DNA from: Halomonas sp. SpR1
Lineage (GTDB): Bacteria > Pseudomonadota > Gammaproteobacteria > Pseudomonadales > Halomonadaceae
Assembly: GCF_031010175.1 (NCBI RefSeq)
Contig: NZ_JAUAMB010000012.1
Coordinates: 1 to 64,000, forward strand
DNA: 64,000 nt
Direction of reading: 5' to 3'
The translations under genes were made by a program, and so were the position numbers. This document shows, piece after piece, positions 1 to 8,033 of this stretch; the stretch's first letter is position 1; each line of letters starts with the position of its first letter. The notes under the pieces were generated by a model. That model was given only the letters and a program-made list of their open reading frames with translations. It made no database searches and was not told the origin of the DNA.

Positions 1-9
1 GCCAGTTAC

Positions 10-126
10 GCCTGACGACCATAGCATGCGTGAACCACCTGATCCCTTGCCGAACTCAGAAGTGAAACCGCTTAGCGCCGATGGTAGTGTGGGGTCTCCC
101 CATGCGAGAGTAGGTCATCGTCAGGC
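10..126 (+). rRNA. rrf: 5S ribosomal RNA
   Basis: The sequence matches the gammaproteobacterial 5S rRNA along its full length. It contains the conserved blocks CCGAACTCAGAAGTGAAAC and GATGGTAGTGTGGGGTCTCC, and the ends GCCTGACGA and TCGTCAGGC pair to form the terminal helix. It is followed at once by a strong intrinsic terminator, so this is the 3' end of an rRNA operon whose 16S and 23S genes lie to the left of the window. Ends are placed from the closing helix and could be off by one or two bases. Confidence 0.97.
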
Positions 127-136
127 AATTATTATG

Positions 137-175
137 AAAAATCCCCCGGGGCTGATGCCTTGGGGGATTTTTTTT
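137..175 (+). terminator. Intrinsic terminator of the rRNA operon
   Basis: An AATCCCCC arm at 140-147 pairs with GGGGGATT at 162-169 and is followed by an unbroken run of T. This is a classic Rho-independent terminator directly after 5S rRNA. Confidence 0.93.
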
Positions 176-183
176 GCGTGGTC

Positions 184-243
184 GTGAGGGGTAAATAGTG
201 AGGAGTGAGGGGTAAACTTCAACACCTCACACCTCACACCTCG
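184..243. repeat. GTGAGG heptad repeat with inverted arms
   Basis: GTGAGGGGTAAA occurs twice (184-195 and 205-216). Three CCTCAC-type units follow (225-243). The arm at 198-210 (GTGAGG-A-GTGAGG) can pair with 225-237 (CCTCAC-A-CCTCAC), with one central mismatch and a 14-base loop. It lies between the rRNA terminator and the 3' end of the SDR gene. There is no T-run, so it is not an obvious terminator. The function is unknown. Confidence 0.6.
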
Positions 244-245
244 CC

Positions 246-986
246 CTACCAGTCGATAGGTTTACTATCCCAAGCCCAAAATGTACCGCTATCATCGGGT
301 GTTCGCTGGGCGATGACTGCCAACAGCTGTTCTGCTACAAATGCGGGTGTGAATAACTTGTCGTCAGAAACCCTGGCTTGAAAGGGCTTGGAGAGTGCCG
401 TATCAGTTGTGCCTGGGTGCAGGCATAAGACGGTGGACTGCTTATTAAGCCGCTTGAGCTCAATGGATGCTGTCTTAAACAACATGTTATGCGCTGCTTT
501 GCTGGCACGATAGCTGTACCAGCCCCCTAACTGATTATCTTCGATTGAACCAACGCGAGCTGAAAGGCTAGCAATCACTGCAGGGTGTGACCCTTTGAAA
601 GAATCTTTCAGTGCCGCTAGCAGTAAGATTGGCACAAAAGCATTGATGTACATTGTTTTCGCGAGGTTTTCTTCGCTAAGCTGATCAAGGTGCTTTTCGG
701 GGAAAAGTTGTTGCGTATCATCGTGAAGGATGCCGATGGCATTGAAAAAGAAGTGGATTGGCTGGGCGGCTAACTCTTTCTTAAGTGCATGCCTATCCTG
801 CTCTTGGGAGACATCGAGCATTAAGTGGGTAAGGCGGGGGTTGTCAATCCGTGATGGTTGGCGGCTTACTGCAATTATGTGGCCGACCTGAGAGGAAGAG
901 AGTAACTGCTGAATAACGGCAGAGCCTATTCCCCCTGATGCGCCGATGACCAGCGCTGTAAAATGATGAGGCAGTAAACTGAACAT
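246..986 (-). CDS. SDR family NAD(P)-dependent oxidoreductase
   Basis: This is a 246-residue short-chain dehydrogenase/reductase, a cytosolic Rossmann-fold enzyme. The N-terminal nucleotide-binding loop reads GASGGIG (residues 15-21), and the catalytic YxxxK appears as Y159-RAS-K163 with the usual upstream serine (SLSARVGS). The fold resembles the C-factor/CsgA-like SDR group, but the substrate cannot be told from sequence. I chose the ATG at 986, which has an AAAGG about seven bases upstream; a TTG at 1001 in the same frame is less likely. It is transcribed toward the rRNA operon and has no evident link to the flagellar genes, which begin just upstream of it on the same strand. Confidence 0.85.
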   Translation of the reverse strand: MFSLLPHHFTALVIGASGGIGSAVIQQLLSSSQVGHIIAVSRQPSRIDNPRLTHLMLDVSQEQDRHALKKELAAQPIHFFFNAIGILHDDTQQLFPEKHLDQLSEENLAKTMYINAFVPILLLAALKDSFKGSHPAVIASLSARVGSIEDNQLGGWYSYRASKAAHNMLFKTASIELKRLNKQSTVLCLHPGTTDTALSKPFQARVSDDKLFTPAFVAEQLLAVIAQRTPDDSGTFWAWDSKPIDW

Positions 987-1055
987 GAGAAGCCTTTGCA
1001 ATCCTGCTAGTAAAGGCTTTCATTGAAACGCTATGTTGGAGACTTGTCGAGGAGA

Positions 1056-1505
1056 TCAGGCCGAAGCGTTGATTCTGCCTGACTGGGCGCTATTACGACC
1101 ATCCGGCTTATAGAGCGTTTTTTCTGCGATTTGCCGAATGTAGTCAAGCATTGCCTGATTATGCTTCATTCGAACAGACAGCATCTGGCCCGTTAACTCA
1201 TTCATACGCGAAGCTCGCTCACTCTTTTCAAGTAAGCTATCCCAAGCCGTGAGGCAGTCGGCATCGCGAGCTGCCGCTTTGGCGCCGTCAGCGCCTTCGG
1301 CATACCCAAGACGTTTTTGTACATTACGGCGCACAATCTCTATGCGCTCTAGTTCAGCCAGTAACGATTGCTTATCTTGTGCGACTTTTGATAGTGCATC
1401 ACCGTCAATGTCACCTTGCGTCAATAAATTTTGCTCGCTGGACAACAACGAAATTAACTCATCAAGTCGTTGCTGTTGATCGGTAAGCAAGGATGCAAGG
1501 CTCAT
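1056..1505 (-). CDS. flgN: Flagella synthesis chaperone FlgN
   Basis: This 149-residue, mostly helical, heptad-rich protein fits FlgN, the cytoplasmic export chaperone for the hook-filament junction proteins FlgK and FlgL. Family members are short (about 140-160 residues), highly charged and poorly conserved. The identification therefore rests partly on position: it lies 13 bases downstream of flgM on the same strand, the usual flgM-flgN pair. AAGGAG precedes the ATG by about nine bases. It should be expressed from the sigma-28 promoter in front of flgM and from read-through of flgA. The client genes flgK and flgL lie about 9 kb away in the divergent operon. Confidence 0.88.
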   Translation of the reverse strand: MSLASLLTDQQQRLDELISLLSSEQNLLTQGDIDGDALSKVAQDKQSLLAELERIEIVRRNVQKRLGYAEGADGAKAAARDADCLTAWDSLLEKSERASRMNELTGQMLSVRMKHNQAMLDYIRQIAEKTLYKPDGRNSAQSGRINASA

Positions 1506-1518
1506 TTAAAGCGACTCC

Positions 1519-1785
1519 TTAAAAATCTTTAAGATTTGCAATTAGGCCCTCAGCGATACGGTCAGCACTCATTTCAAGGCGGCCCTCGCGAATAGCGTCA
1601 CGGATTTCTTCAACTTTGGCGCTATCGATATCCTGAGATTCATCGATACTTGATTGGCTCAATTGAGTCGATTCGCGCGTTGTACCACCGGGTGCCACCG
1701 GAGTTACGCTGTTAGCCTTTTGCGTTTCATCGCGCTGCTGGGCTTGGTTAGAGCGTAACAGCGAATTAATGTTATCAATATTCAC
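1519..1785 (-). CDS. flgM: Anti-sigma-28 factor FlgM
   Basis: This 88-residue protein is the anti-sigma factor that binds FliA (sigma-28, encoded at 52227) until the hook is finished and FlgM is exported. The low-complexity, disordered N-terminal half and the C-terminal helix pair with the ending IAEGLIANLKDF are typical of the family. The start is a GTG at 1785 with GAGG upstream. A consensus sigma-28 promoter lies 60-90 bases upstream, giving the familiar autoregulatory loop in which free FliA makes more FlgM. It forms an operon with flgN. Confidence 0.93.
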   Translation of the reverse strand: MNIDNINSLLRSNQAQQRDETQKANSVTPVAPGGTTRESTQLSQSSIDESQDIDSAKVEEIRDAIREGRLEMSADRIAEGLIANLKDF

Positions 1786-1847
1786 GTCGTCTGCCTCATC
1801 GTCAGCGTCGATGCGCTTTGCGTTTAGTGTAGCTTGTATGAAGATAA

Positions 1848-1874
1848 CTATCGGCAGGGCTGCGCATAACTTTA
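1848..1874 (-). promoter_or_regulatory. Sigma-28 (FliA) promoter of flgM-flgN
   Basis: Read on the minus strand, TAAAGTTA (1874-1867), an 11-base spacer and GCCGATAG (1855-1848) match the sigma-28 consensus TAAAGTTT-N11-GCCGATAA at nearly every base. It lies between the flgA stop and the flgM start, so flgMN can be transcribed as a late operon independently of flgA. Confidence 0.9.
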
Positions 1875-1883
1875 GGCGGTAAG

Positions 1884-2600
1884 TTAAAAATCCACCACTA
1901 AAATACCTTGGCCAGTGACGCGGGCAGTCATAATTTCCCGTGAACCAAAACGAACCCTGACCCGCTCACCGAGCGCACCATTTTCAAGCGCTTCGCCTTC
2001 GCGTGAAACACGGAAAGCAGAACCCTGGGCTATGACAGTAACGCGCTGCCCGCGTTCAACTAAGTGAGGTGCTTGTAAATAATGGGCTAAAAAGGCGCTA
2101 CCACTGCGAATGGGGCGCTGAGCTATTTTACCCACAATATCTTCTTCAGCGGTGAGGGCCTGAGCTGACAGGTCACCAAGATTGCCACCGCGTTCGCTTA
2201 GCATGCTTGAGGTGATCAGTGTGCCTCGTTCAATATCTCTCGCTGCCACTACGTAATTGCCGATGACATCAATTTGGGCCTGCAAGTAGCGGACTTGCCG
2301 ACTGTTTTCACCGCAACGTACTCCAACGGAAACGCGGCCCAAGGGGGCTTGATTGGCGTTGGGTAAAAAAGGCTCAGGTCGGACGCATTCCGGTAAATGT
2401 GGGGACGGTGGTCGTAAGTCAATCACCACTTCTTCGCCTAATGCTCGTGTCTCCTCGTATAAAAACTGATGCACTTGTTGAAGAAGGACGTCGTCATCAG
2501 CCTGAGCTTTGGTTAAAGCAGCGATGCATAGAATTGCCATAAAGAGAAGCACTTGCCAGTAGCGAAGCGTGCTTGGCTTAGTAAAGCGCTGTTGTAGCAT
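1884..2600 (-). CDS. flgA: Flagellar P-ring assembly chaperone FlgA
   Basis: FlgA is the periplasmic chaperone for P-ring assembly by FlgI. The protein has an N-terminal signal peptide (hydrophobic LLFMAILCIAAL, cleavage near AQA-DD). The mature domain contains the SAF-like segment VVAARDIERGTLI and ends in VRFGSREIMTARVTGQGILVVDF-type strands typical of the family. I chose the ATG at 2600 (238 residues), which gives a normal signal peptide; a TTG at 2639 would add 13 residues but has no ribosome site. It is divergent from flgB, with about 200 bases between the two starts. Confidence 0.92.
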   Translation of the reverse strand: MLQQRFTKPSTLRYWQVLLFMAILCIAALTKAQADDDVLLQQVHQFLYEETRALGEEVVIDLRPPSPHLPECVRPEPFLPNANQAPLGRVSVGVRCGENSRQVRYLQAQIDVIGNYVVAARDIERGTLITSSMLSERGGNLGDLSAQALTAEEDIVGKIAQRPIRSGSAFLAHYLQAPHLVERGQRVTVIAQGSAFRVSREGEALENGALGERVRVRFGSREIMTARVTGQGILVVDF

Positions 2601-2695
2601 GGAAAGGTCACTTGCTTGGGAGCTTAGGAAGGAGAGCAAAGGAGTGGAGTCATTGCCCAGTGTAGCGAAAAGGTAGCAGCCGTATCACGCGAAAT

Positions 2696-2713
2696 GCTGG
2701 CAGAAACGCCAGC
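2696..2713. other. Small hairpin in the flgA-flgB divergent intergenic region
   Basis: GCTGGC (2696-2701) and GCCAGC (2708-2713) are a perfect six-base inverted repeat with a six-base loop. They lie in the roughly 200-base divergent control region that must hold the class II promoters of flgA and flgB. I could not identify a sigma-28 site or a confident FlhDC box here. Confidence 0.35.
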
Positions 2714-2800
2714 TGTTCCATGCTTTAGGCTGACAGTTCCAGACGTATTCTTCATCATCAACAAAATCCATTTTATTTTATGCCTCAAGCGAGGGTCGGC

Positions 2801-3235
2801 ATGATTGATCAACTGGAATCTGCCTTTAATTTTCATCAGCAAGCAGTGAGTCTACGCCAGGCACGCCACGACGTATTGGCCGCTAACATTGCCAATGCCG
2901 ATACGCCTAACTATAAAGCGCGCGACATAGATTTTGCTAGCGAGTTGAAAAAAGCAGTAGACGGTGCTCAGAGTGCATCTAGTAATAGCGGCGGCGGCCT
3001 GGCACTGGCGCGCACCGCTGGAAACCATATTGCTGGAGAAGGCCCCGCATGGCGTGGAGCGGGCCACGCCGATTTACTTTACCGCATTCCCGACCAGCCT
3101 AGTTTGGATGGAAATACGGTTGATATGGATCGTGAGCGTACGCAGTTTGCTGATAATGCTGTGCGTTATCAGGTCGGGATCACGATGCTCAACAGCCGTA
3201 TCCAGGGGCTGAAAAATGCTATGCAGCCCGAATAA
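2801..3235 (+). CDS. flgB: Flagellar basal-body rod protein FlgB
   Basis: FlgB is a proximal rod subunit. The 144-residue product has the N-terminal flagellar rod motif LAANIANADTPNYKARDIDF and the family ending region QVGITMLNSRIQGLKNAM. I start at the ATG at 2801, which has GAGGG just upstream; an in-frame ATG at 2780 lacks a ribosome site and would add seven residues. It is the first gene of flgBCDEFGHIJKL. Confidence 0.95.
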   Translation: MIDQLESAFNFHQQAVSLRQARHDVLAANIANADTPNYKARDIDFASELKKAVDGAQSASSNSGGGLALARTAGNHIAGEGPAWRGAGHADLLYRIPDQPSLDGNTVDMDRERTQFADNAVRYQVGITMLNSRIQGLKNAMQPE

Positions 3236-3269
3236 ACCAGACCAAATTAGAATGAGGAGTTAACCAATT

Positions 3270-3680
3270 ATGTCAATGTTCTCTACGTTTGATATTGCCA
3301 GCTCGGCAATGAGCGCCCAGTCCCAGCGTATGAATGTTACCGCCAGCAATATGGCCAATGCTGACAGCATAGCCGGGCCTGATGGTGAAACCTATCGAGC
3401 GAAACAGGTGATGTTTGAGACTCAGGCGCAAAGTAATCGCTATGGCGTTGGTGGTGTGCGTGTTACCGAGGTAGTAGAGGACGATTCGCCTCTGCGCATG
3501 GAGTATATGCCTAACCATCCGGCGGCGGATGAAGAGGGTTACGTGGCAAAGCCGAACGTTGAGCCAGTACATGAAATGGTCAATATGATTTCTGCCTCTC
3601 GCTCCTATCAAGCCAACGTTGAAGTCTTTAATACCAGTAAGCAGATGTTGATGCAGACGCTGTCGCTGGGTGAGGGGTAA
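3270..3680 (+). CDS. flgC: Flagellar basal-body rod protein FlgC
   Basis: FlgC is a proximal rod subunit of 136 residues, the usual family length. The N-terminal rod signature (MNVTASNMANADS) and the C-terminal signature EMVNMISASRSYQANVEVFN are both intact. A strong ATGAGGAG ribosome site precedes the ATG. It lies between flgB and flgD in the rod-hook operon. Confidence 0.96.
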   Translation: MSMFSTFDIASSAMSAQSQRMNVTASNMANADSIAGPDGETYRAKQVMFETQAQSNRYGVGGVRVTEVVEDDSPLRMEYMPNHPAADEEGYVAKPNVEPVHEMVNMISASRSYQANVEVFNTSKQMLMQTLSLGEG

Positions 3681-3683
3681 GCC

Positions 3684-4376
3684 ATGAATGTCGATACGAG
3701 TGTACTGAATAACATAAACGGCGGCGGCTCGAATGGTCTCTCAGCTCGCCAATCCGATGAGCTGCGTGAAAGCTTTATGACGCTACTGATTACGCAGCTG
3801 CAGAACCAGGATCCACTCAATCCGATGGAAAATTCGGAAATGACCTCGCAGTTAGCGCAAATTAATACGGTCAGCGGTATTGAAGAGTTGAATAGCACGC
3901 TGCAAGGCATTACCAGCCAAATGGATGCGAATCAGGCACTGCAGGCGAGCGGCTTAATTGGCAAAGGCGTTATGGTGCCTGGTAAGGATGTTTTGCTGGA
4001 GCAAGATAGCGACGGTAATTCGTATACAACACCTTTCGGAATAGAACTGGCCGAGCCAGCGAAGAGTGTTAAAGCGACTATCGTGGGTGAAGGCGGGCAA
4101 ATCATAAAACGTTACGATGATCTCGGTCCACTGAAAGCTGGTGTTCATTCGTTCGACTGGCCGGGGTTCAATGATCAAAACGAGGCGGCTGCCAGTGGCC
4201 GGTATACCGTACAGCTAGAGGCGACCAACGCCGAAGGTGAAAAGATTGAATCCACAGCCTTGCAGTATGCGGTAGTCAACCGTGTGACGCCGAATGATGG
4301 CAGTGGCAGTGTTCGGCTGGATCTAGGCGCTATCTATGGCCAAGTCAACCTAAACGATGTTAAACAAATTCTATAA
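3684..4376 (+). CDS. flgD: Flagellar hook-capping scaffold FlgD
   Basis: FlgD caps the growing hook and is discarded when hook assembly ends. The 230-residue protein has the N-terminal export and assembly region with the signature FMTLLITQLQNQDPLNPMEN (about residues 31-50). FlgD-type Ig/Tudor-like domains follow in the C-terminal half. It begins three bases after the flgC stop, which implies coupled translation, and is followed by flgE. Confidence 0.95.
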   Translation: MNVDTSVLNNINGGGSNGLSARQSDELRESFMTLLITQLQNQDPLNPMENSEMTSQLAQINTVSGIEELNSTLQGITSQMDANQALQASGLIGKGVMVPGKDVLLEQDSDGNSYTTPFGIELAEPAKSVKATIVGEGGQIIKRYDDLGPLKAGVHSFDWPGFNDQNEAAASGRYTVQLEATNAEGEKIESTALQYAVVNRVTPNDGSGSVRLDLGAIYGQVNLNDVKQIL

Positions 4377-4398
4377 CTCGGATATTTGAGGATCTACT

Positions 4399-5664
4399 AT
4401 GTCATTTACTACTGCTCTGTCTGGTATTAACGCACAGTCAGAAAAGCTAAACTCTGCAGGCAATAATATCGCCAACTCACAAACCGTGGGTTACAAAAGT
4501 TCAAGCGTTCGTTTTGCCGACGTATTCGCTAATTCTCAAGGAATTGGTGTCAAGGTATCCGATACTCGTCAAAACTTCTCACAAGGTAGTATCGAAAGCA
4601 CAAACCGCAATCTTGACTTGGCTATTTCTGGAAGTGGTTTCTATCGTATGGAACAGTCTTCAGGTGAAGTAGCCTACTCAAGAAATGGTGAGTTCAGCTT
4701 GGCTGCTAATGGCGATATTGTTAATGCGCAAGGCGCCAGACTGATGGGATACGGTCTGGATACCCAGATTACTGAAGATACGGCTGAGCAGTTAGCATTT
4801 CCTTTTTCTGACGTGTTAGTGGGAAGTGATCCGGTTCCTTTAAATGTGGCTGCGAATGACATACCAGCGAGGGCTACCTCAGAAGCTAACATCCTTCTTA
4901 ATCTGGACGCCACGACTGTTCAAGGACAGGGTTTAAGCACTGTCGAATTAAATGATGGAACTGAATTGCCGTACCACTTTTCAAACAGTTTTACGGCTTA
5001 TGATTCGTTAGGTAATGCGATAAACGTGTCGACTTATTTTGAGAGAGGTGCAGACAATCTGTGGAATGCGACAGCGGTTACCAATGGGGTACAAAGAGGC
5101 ACTTTCACACTTGACTTTACTACTAGCGGGCGATTGCTAACAGATGCTGATGGTAACGTAACCGGAGTAAATGGAGGCGATGATAGCGCTACAATTACTT
5201 TCCCAGGCGGTACTGACGCGGAAGACGTTTCATTTGATTTAATGTTTGATGGAAGCACTCAGTTTGCAGACATCTCTTCGCGGAGAGAGTTTAATCAAAA
5301 TGGTTACACATCAGGCGCTTTAGTGGGTGTCGAAGTGCTTGCGGATGGTACCGTAATGCGTAACTTCTCTAATGAACAATCTCGTCCTGCAGGTCAGATT
5401 GTATTAGATACTTTTCGCAATGAAGAGGGGCTGAGGCCGTTAGGCAACAACCTGTGGGCAGCAACGAATAGTTCAGGTGTAGCTAACACGGGTGCGCCCG
5501 GCTCTGGACAGTATGGTCAAATTGAGTCAGGTGCTGTCGAAGCTTCTAATGTGGATTTGGCCAAAGAGCTTGTGGATATGATTGTCTCGCAACGTGCTTA
5601 CCAGGCAAACTCTAACACCATCAGTACCCAGGACGAACTCCTGCAGACCGTAATTAATCTTTAA
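4399..5664 (+). CDS. flgE: Flagellar hook protein FlgE
   Basis: FlgE is the hook subunit. The 421-residue product has the N-terminal rod/hook motif (SAGNNIANSQTVGYKSSSVRF) and the C-terminal EASNVDLAKELVDMIVSQ segment followed by RAYQANSNTI; the surface-exposed centre is variable, as is normal. Base composition differs from its neighbours: rows near 4800-5300 are about 38-47% G+C by hand count, against about 63% in a row of flgF. Codons such as TCT, TTA, CAA and AAT are frequent. This suggests recombination or separate ancestry of this allele, although the gene is intact and in its normal operon position. Confidence 0.96.
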   Translation: MSFTTALSGINAQSEKLNSAGNNIANSQTVGYKSSSVRFADVFANSQGIGVKVSDTRQNFSQGSIESTNRNLDLAISGSGFYRMEQSSGEVAYSRNGEFSLAANGDIVNAQGARLMGYGLDTQITEDTAEQLAFPFSDVLVGSDPVPLNVAANDIPARATSEANILLNLDATTVQGQGLSTVELNDGTELPYHFSNSFTAYDSLGNAINVSTYFERGADNLWNATAVTNGVQRGTFTLDFTTSGRLLTDADGNVTGVNGGDDSATITFPGGTDAEDVSFDLMFDGSTQFADISSRREFNQNGYTSGALVGVEVLADGTVMRNFSNEQSRPAGQIVLDTFRNEEGLRPLGNNLWAATNSSGVANTGAPGSGQYGQIESGAVEASNVDLAKELVDMIVSQRAYQANSNTISTQDELLQTVINL

Positions 5665-5695
5665 TGATCGGTCATATTTGTAAGGAGTAAGTAGC

Positions 5696-6454
5696 GTGGA
5701 TCGAATGCTCTATACCGCCATGAGTGGCGCCAAGAACAGCATGGATCAACAGTCGGTGGTAAGTAATAACTTATCAAATGTAACCACGACTGGTTTTCGT
5801 GCGCAGCTGCAGGCCGCTCGTTCGGTGCCCGTACAAGGTGAAGCGTTACTGGCAACGCGTACCTCTGCGGTGACCACCACGCCTGGCAGCGACTTTTCTC
5901 AAGGGCCCGTTGAGTATACGGGCCGCACGCTTGATGTCGCGATGCAAGATGATGCGTGGATGGCGGTGCAGGCCGATGACGGTACTGAAACCTATACACG
6001 CCGTGGTGACCTGCAGATTGACAATGATGGCGTGCTGCTCAGCGTTGGACGACCTGTGGTGGGCGAAGGCGGCCCCATTGCCGTCCCGCAAGGGGCGCAG
6101 ATCTCCATCGGTGCCGATGGCACGATTAGTGCCATCCCCGAAGGCGTAGGGCCGGAAGCGCTGGTCGAGGTAGGGCGTATTAAATTGGTGACGCCTGACG
6201 CTGGCGCGTTAACACGCGGCGAAGATGGTCTGTTTCGAGCTCCCCCTAATGAAGAAGGGGAGCCAGGAGCCTTGCCCGCTGACGAAAACGCCAAGCTGGT
6301 TAGTGGCGCCCTGGAAGGTAGTAATGTCAGCGCTATCGATGCCATGGTCTCGATGATTGATGTGGCACGCCGCTATGATATGCAGATGAAAGTGCTGAGT
6401 ACTGCTGACGAAAACGCTCAGCGCGCCAACGCGATTCTATCTATTCAAGGTTGA
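5696..6454 (+). CDS. flgF: Flagellar basal-body rod protein FlgF
   Basis: FlgF is a proximal rod protein of 252 residues. The start is a GTG at 5696 preceded by TAAGGAG with good spacing. The N-terminal motif MDQQSVVSNNLSNVTTTGFR and the C-terminal LEGSNVSAIDAMVSMIDVARR segment define the FlgE/F/G family. Absence of a hook domain and position before flgG identify it as FlgF. Confidence 0.95.
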   Translation: MDRMLYTAMSGAKNSMDQQSVVSNNLSNVTTTGFRAQLQAARSVPVQGEALLATRTSAVTTTPGSDFSQGPVEYTGRTLDVAMQDDAWMAVQADDGTETYTRRGDLQIDNDGVLLSVGRPVVGEGGPIAVPQGAQISIGADGTISAIPEGVGPEALVEVGRIKLVTPDAGALTRGEDGLFRAPPNEEGEPGALPADENAKLVSGALEGSNVSAIDAMVSMIDVARRYDMQMKVLSTADENAQRANAILSIQG

Positions 6455-6504
6455 TGTTGGCCATTCAGAGCTGACGTGAGTCAGTCGGTCAAGGGAGCAT
6501 AATT

Positions 6505-7287
6505 ATGATCAAGTCCTTATGGACAGCTAAAACAGGTTTGGAATCTCAGCAAACCAAGCTAGACGTGATTTCAAACAACCTGGCTAACGTTAGCACCAAT
6601 GGCTTCAAACGCTCACGCCCAGTGTTTGAAGATTTGTTGTACCAGAACATGCGTCAGCCTGGCGCGCAGAACAATATCCAGGATCGTCTGCCGTCCGGTA
6701 TGCAGGTGGGCACCGGCGTACGTGCCGTGGCCACTGAACGTCTGCATACCCAAGGTGGGTTAGAGCAAACAGAGAATTCCCGCGACCTCGCGATCAATGG
6801 CGAAGGATTCTTTCAGGTTTTGATGCCCGATGGTACGACGGCCTACACCCGTGACGGTAGCTTTCAGCTAAATGAAAATGGCCAAATGGTGACCGCCAAT
6901 GGTTACCCTGTTGAACCTGCTATCTTCTTACCGGCCAATGCGCTGTCGGTTAATGTGGGTGAAGATGGCACGGTAAGTGTTCGCCAGCCGGGTGTTGCGC
7001 TTGATAATGAGGTCGGGCAAATCACCGTCAGTACCTTTATTAATCCAGCAGGCTTACAAAGTATCGGTGGCAACCTTTACCTGGAGACGGGGGCCTCTGG
7101 CGCACCCAACGAAAACATGCCGGGTATGAATGGTGCTGGTCGTCTGTTCCAAGGCTACGTTGAAACCTCCAACGTCAACGTCGTTGAAGAGATGGTCAAT
7201 ATGATTCAGACCCAGCGCGCCTATGAAATCAATAGCAAAGCGGTGTCCACCAGCGATGAAATGTTGGCACGCTTAAGCCAGCTGTAA
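6505..7287 (+). CDS. flgG: Flagellar distal rod protein FlgG
   Basis: FlgG is the distal rod subunit, 260 residues, which is the standard length. The N-terminal motif [20 protein letters not shown] and the C-terminal [19 protein letters not shown] and [13 protein letters not shown] segments are highly conserved. AAGGGAG precedes the ATG. Confidence 0.97.
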   Translation: MIKSLWTAKTGLESQQTKLDVISNNLANVSTNGFKRSRPVFEDLLYQNMRQPGAQNNIQDRLPSGMQVGTGVRAVATERLHTQGGLEQTENSRDLAINGEGFFQVLMPDGTTAYTRDGSFQLNENGQMVTANGYPVEPAIFLPANALSVNVGEDGTVSVRQPGVALDNEVGQITVSTFINPAGLQSIGGNLYLETGASGAPNENMPGMNGAGRLFQGYVETSNVNVVEEMVNMIQTQRAYEINSKAVSTSDEMLARLSQL

Positions 7288-7343
7288 CGGTTATTACTCA
7301 CCGGGCTTACTTTACAGGTTGCGTTATGCTGGAGTTGCACCAC

Positions 7344-8015
7344 ATGTCACGTCGTATTGCGCTAGCGGGGCTGGTGCTTTTAATGCTGGTTGTTGCCGGG
7401 TGCGCTCAGATTCCCAGAGCCTCAGTCGTGGGTGAGCAAGAGCAGATCAGCATTGTTGATCGACCGCCCCCCATCCCCAATGGCTCTATTTATCAGGCTA
7501 GGCAAGGTTATCAGCCGCTCTTTGAAGATCGTCGGCCACGCGCCATTGGTGATATTTTGACCATTGTGCTGGATGAAGAAGTCAGTGCCAGTAAAAACTC
7601 GCAATCCAATGCGGGGCGCAGCGGCAGTGCTAGTCTTGAACTAGCACAATTGCCCGACGTTCTTGATACGCTTGCAGAGTATGGCTTTGATATTGCTGGT
7701 GAGAATAACTTCACTGGTAGTGGTGGGTCGCGGGCCAATAACTCTTTTACCGGTACCATAACGGTATCAGTATTAGAGGTGATGAATAACGGTAATTTAC
7801 GCGTGCGTGGCGAAAAACAAATTGCCATTAATCAGGGCACTGAGTTCATTCGTTTTTCTGGTGTGGTTAACCCGCGTACGATTACCGCACAGAACTCAGT
7901 TCCTTCCACCCAGGTCGCGGATGCGCGTATTGAATATGTGGGTGACGGTTATATCAACGAAGCGCAGCACATGGGTTGGCTACAACGTTTCTTCTTAAAC
8001 GTCTCGCCGTTCTAG
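7344..8015 (+). CDS. flgH: Flagellar L-ring lipoprotein FlgH
   Basis: FlgH forms the outer-membrane L-ring. The N-terminus is a lipoprotein signal peptide with the lipobox LVVAGC, so the mature protein starts at Cys20 when the ATG at 7344 is used. That ATG has GGAG nine bases upstream; an in-frame ATG at 7326 would add six residues and is also possible. Family features include [25 protein letters not shown] sequence, [10 protein letters not shown] and the C-terminal GVVNPRTI motif. It lies upstream of flgI, its P-ring partner. Confidence 0.95.
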   Translation: MSRRIALAGLVLLMLVVAGCAQIPRASVVGEQEQISIVDRPPPIPNGSIYQARQGYQPLFEDRRPRAIGDILTIVLDEEVSASKNSQSNAGRSGSASLELAQLPDVLDTLAEYGFDIAGENNFTGSGGSRANNSFTGTITVSVLEVMNNGNLRVRGEKQIAINQGTEFIRFSGVVNPRTITAQNSVPSTQVADARIEYVGDGYINEAQHMGWLQRFFLNVSPF

Positions 8016-8033
8016 CTCTATGGGGAGCCAACA

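Noticed and set aside
2624..2842. Small minus-strand reading frame between flgA and flgB
   Set aside because: It overlaps the flgA and flgB starts and the divergent control region, with no Shine-Dalgarno or conserved features.
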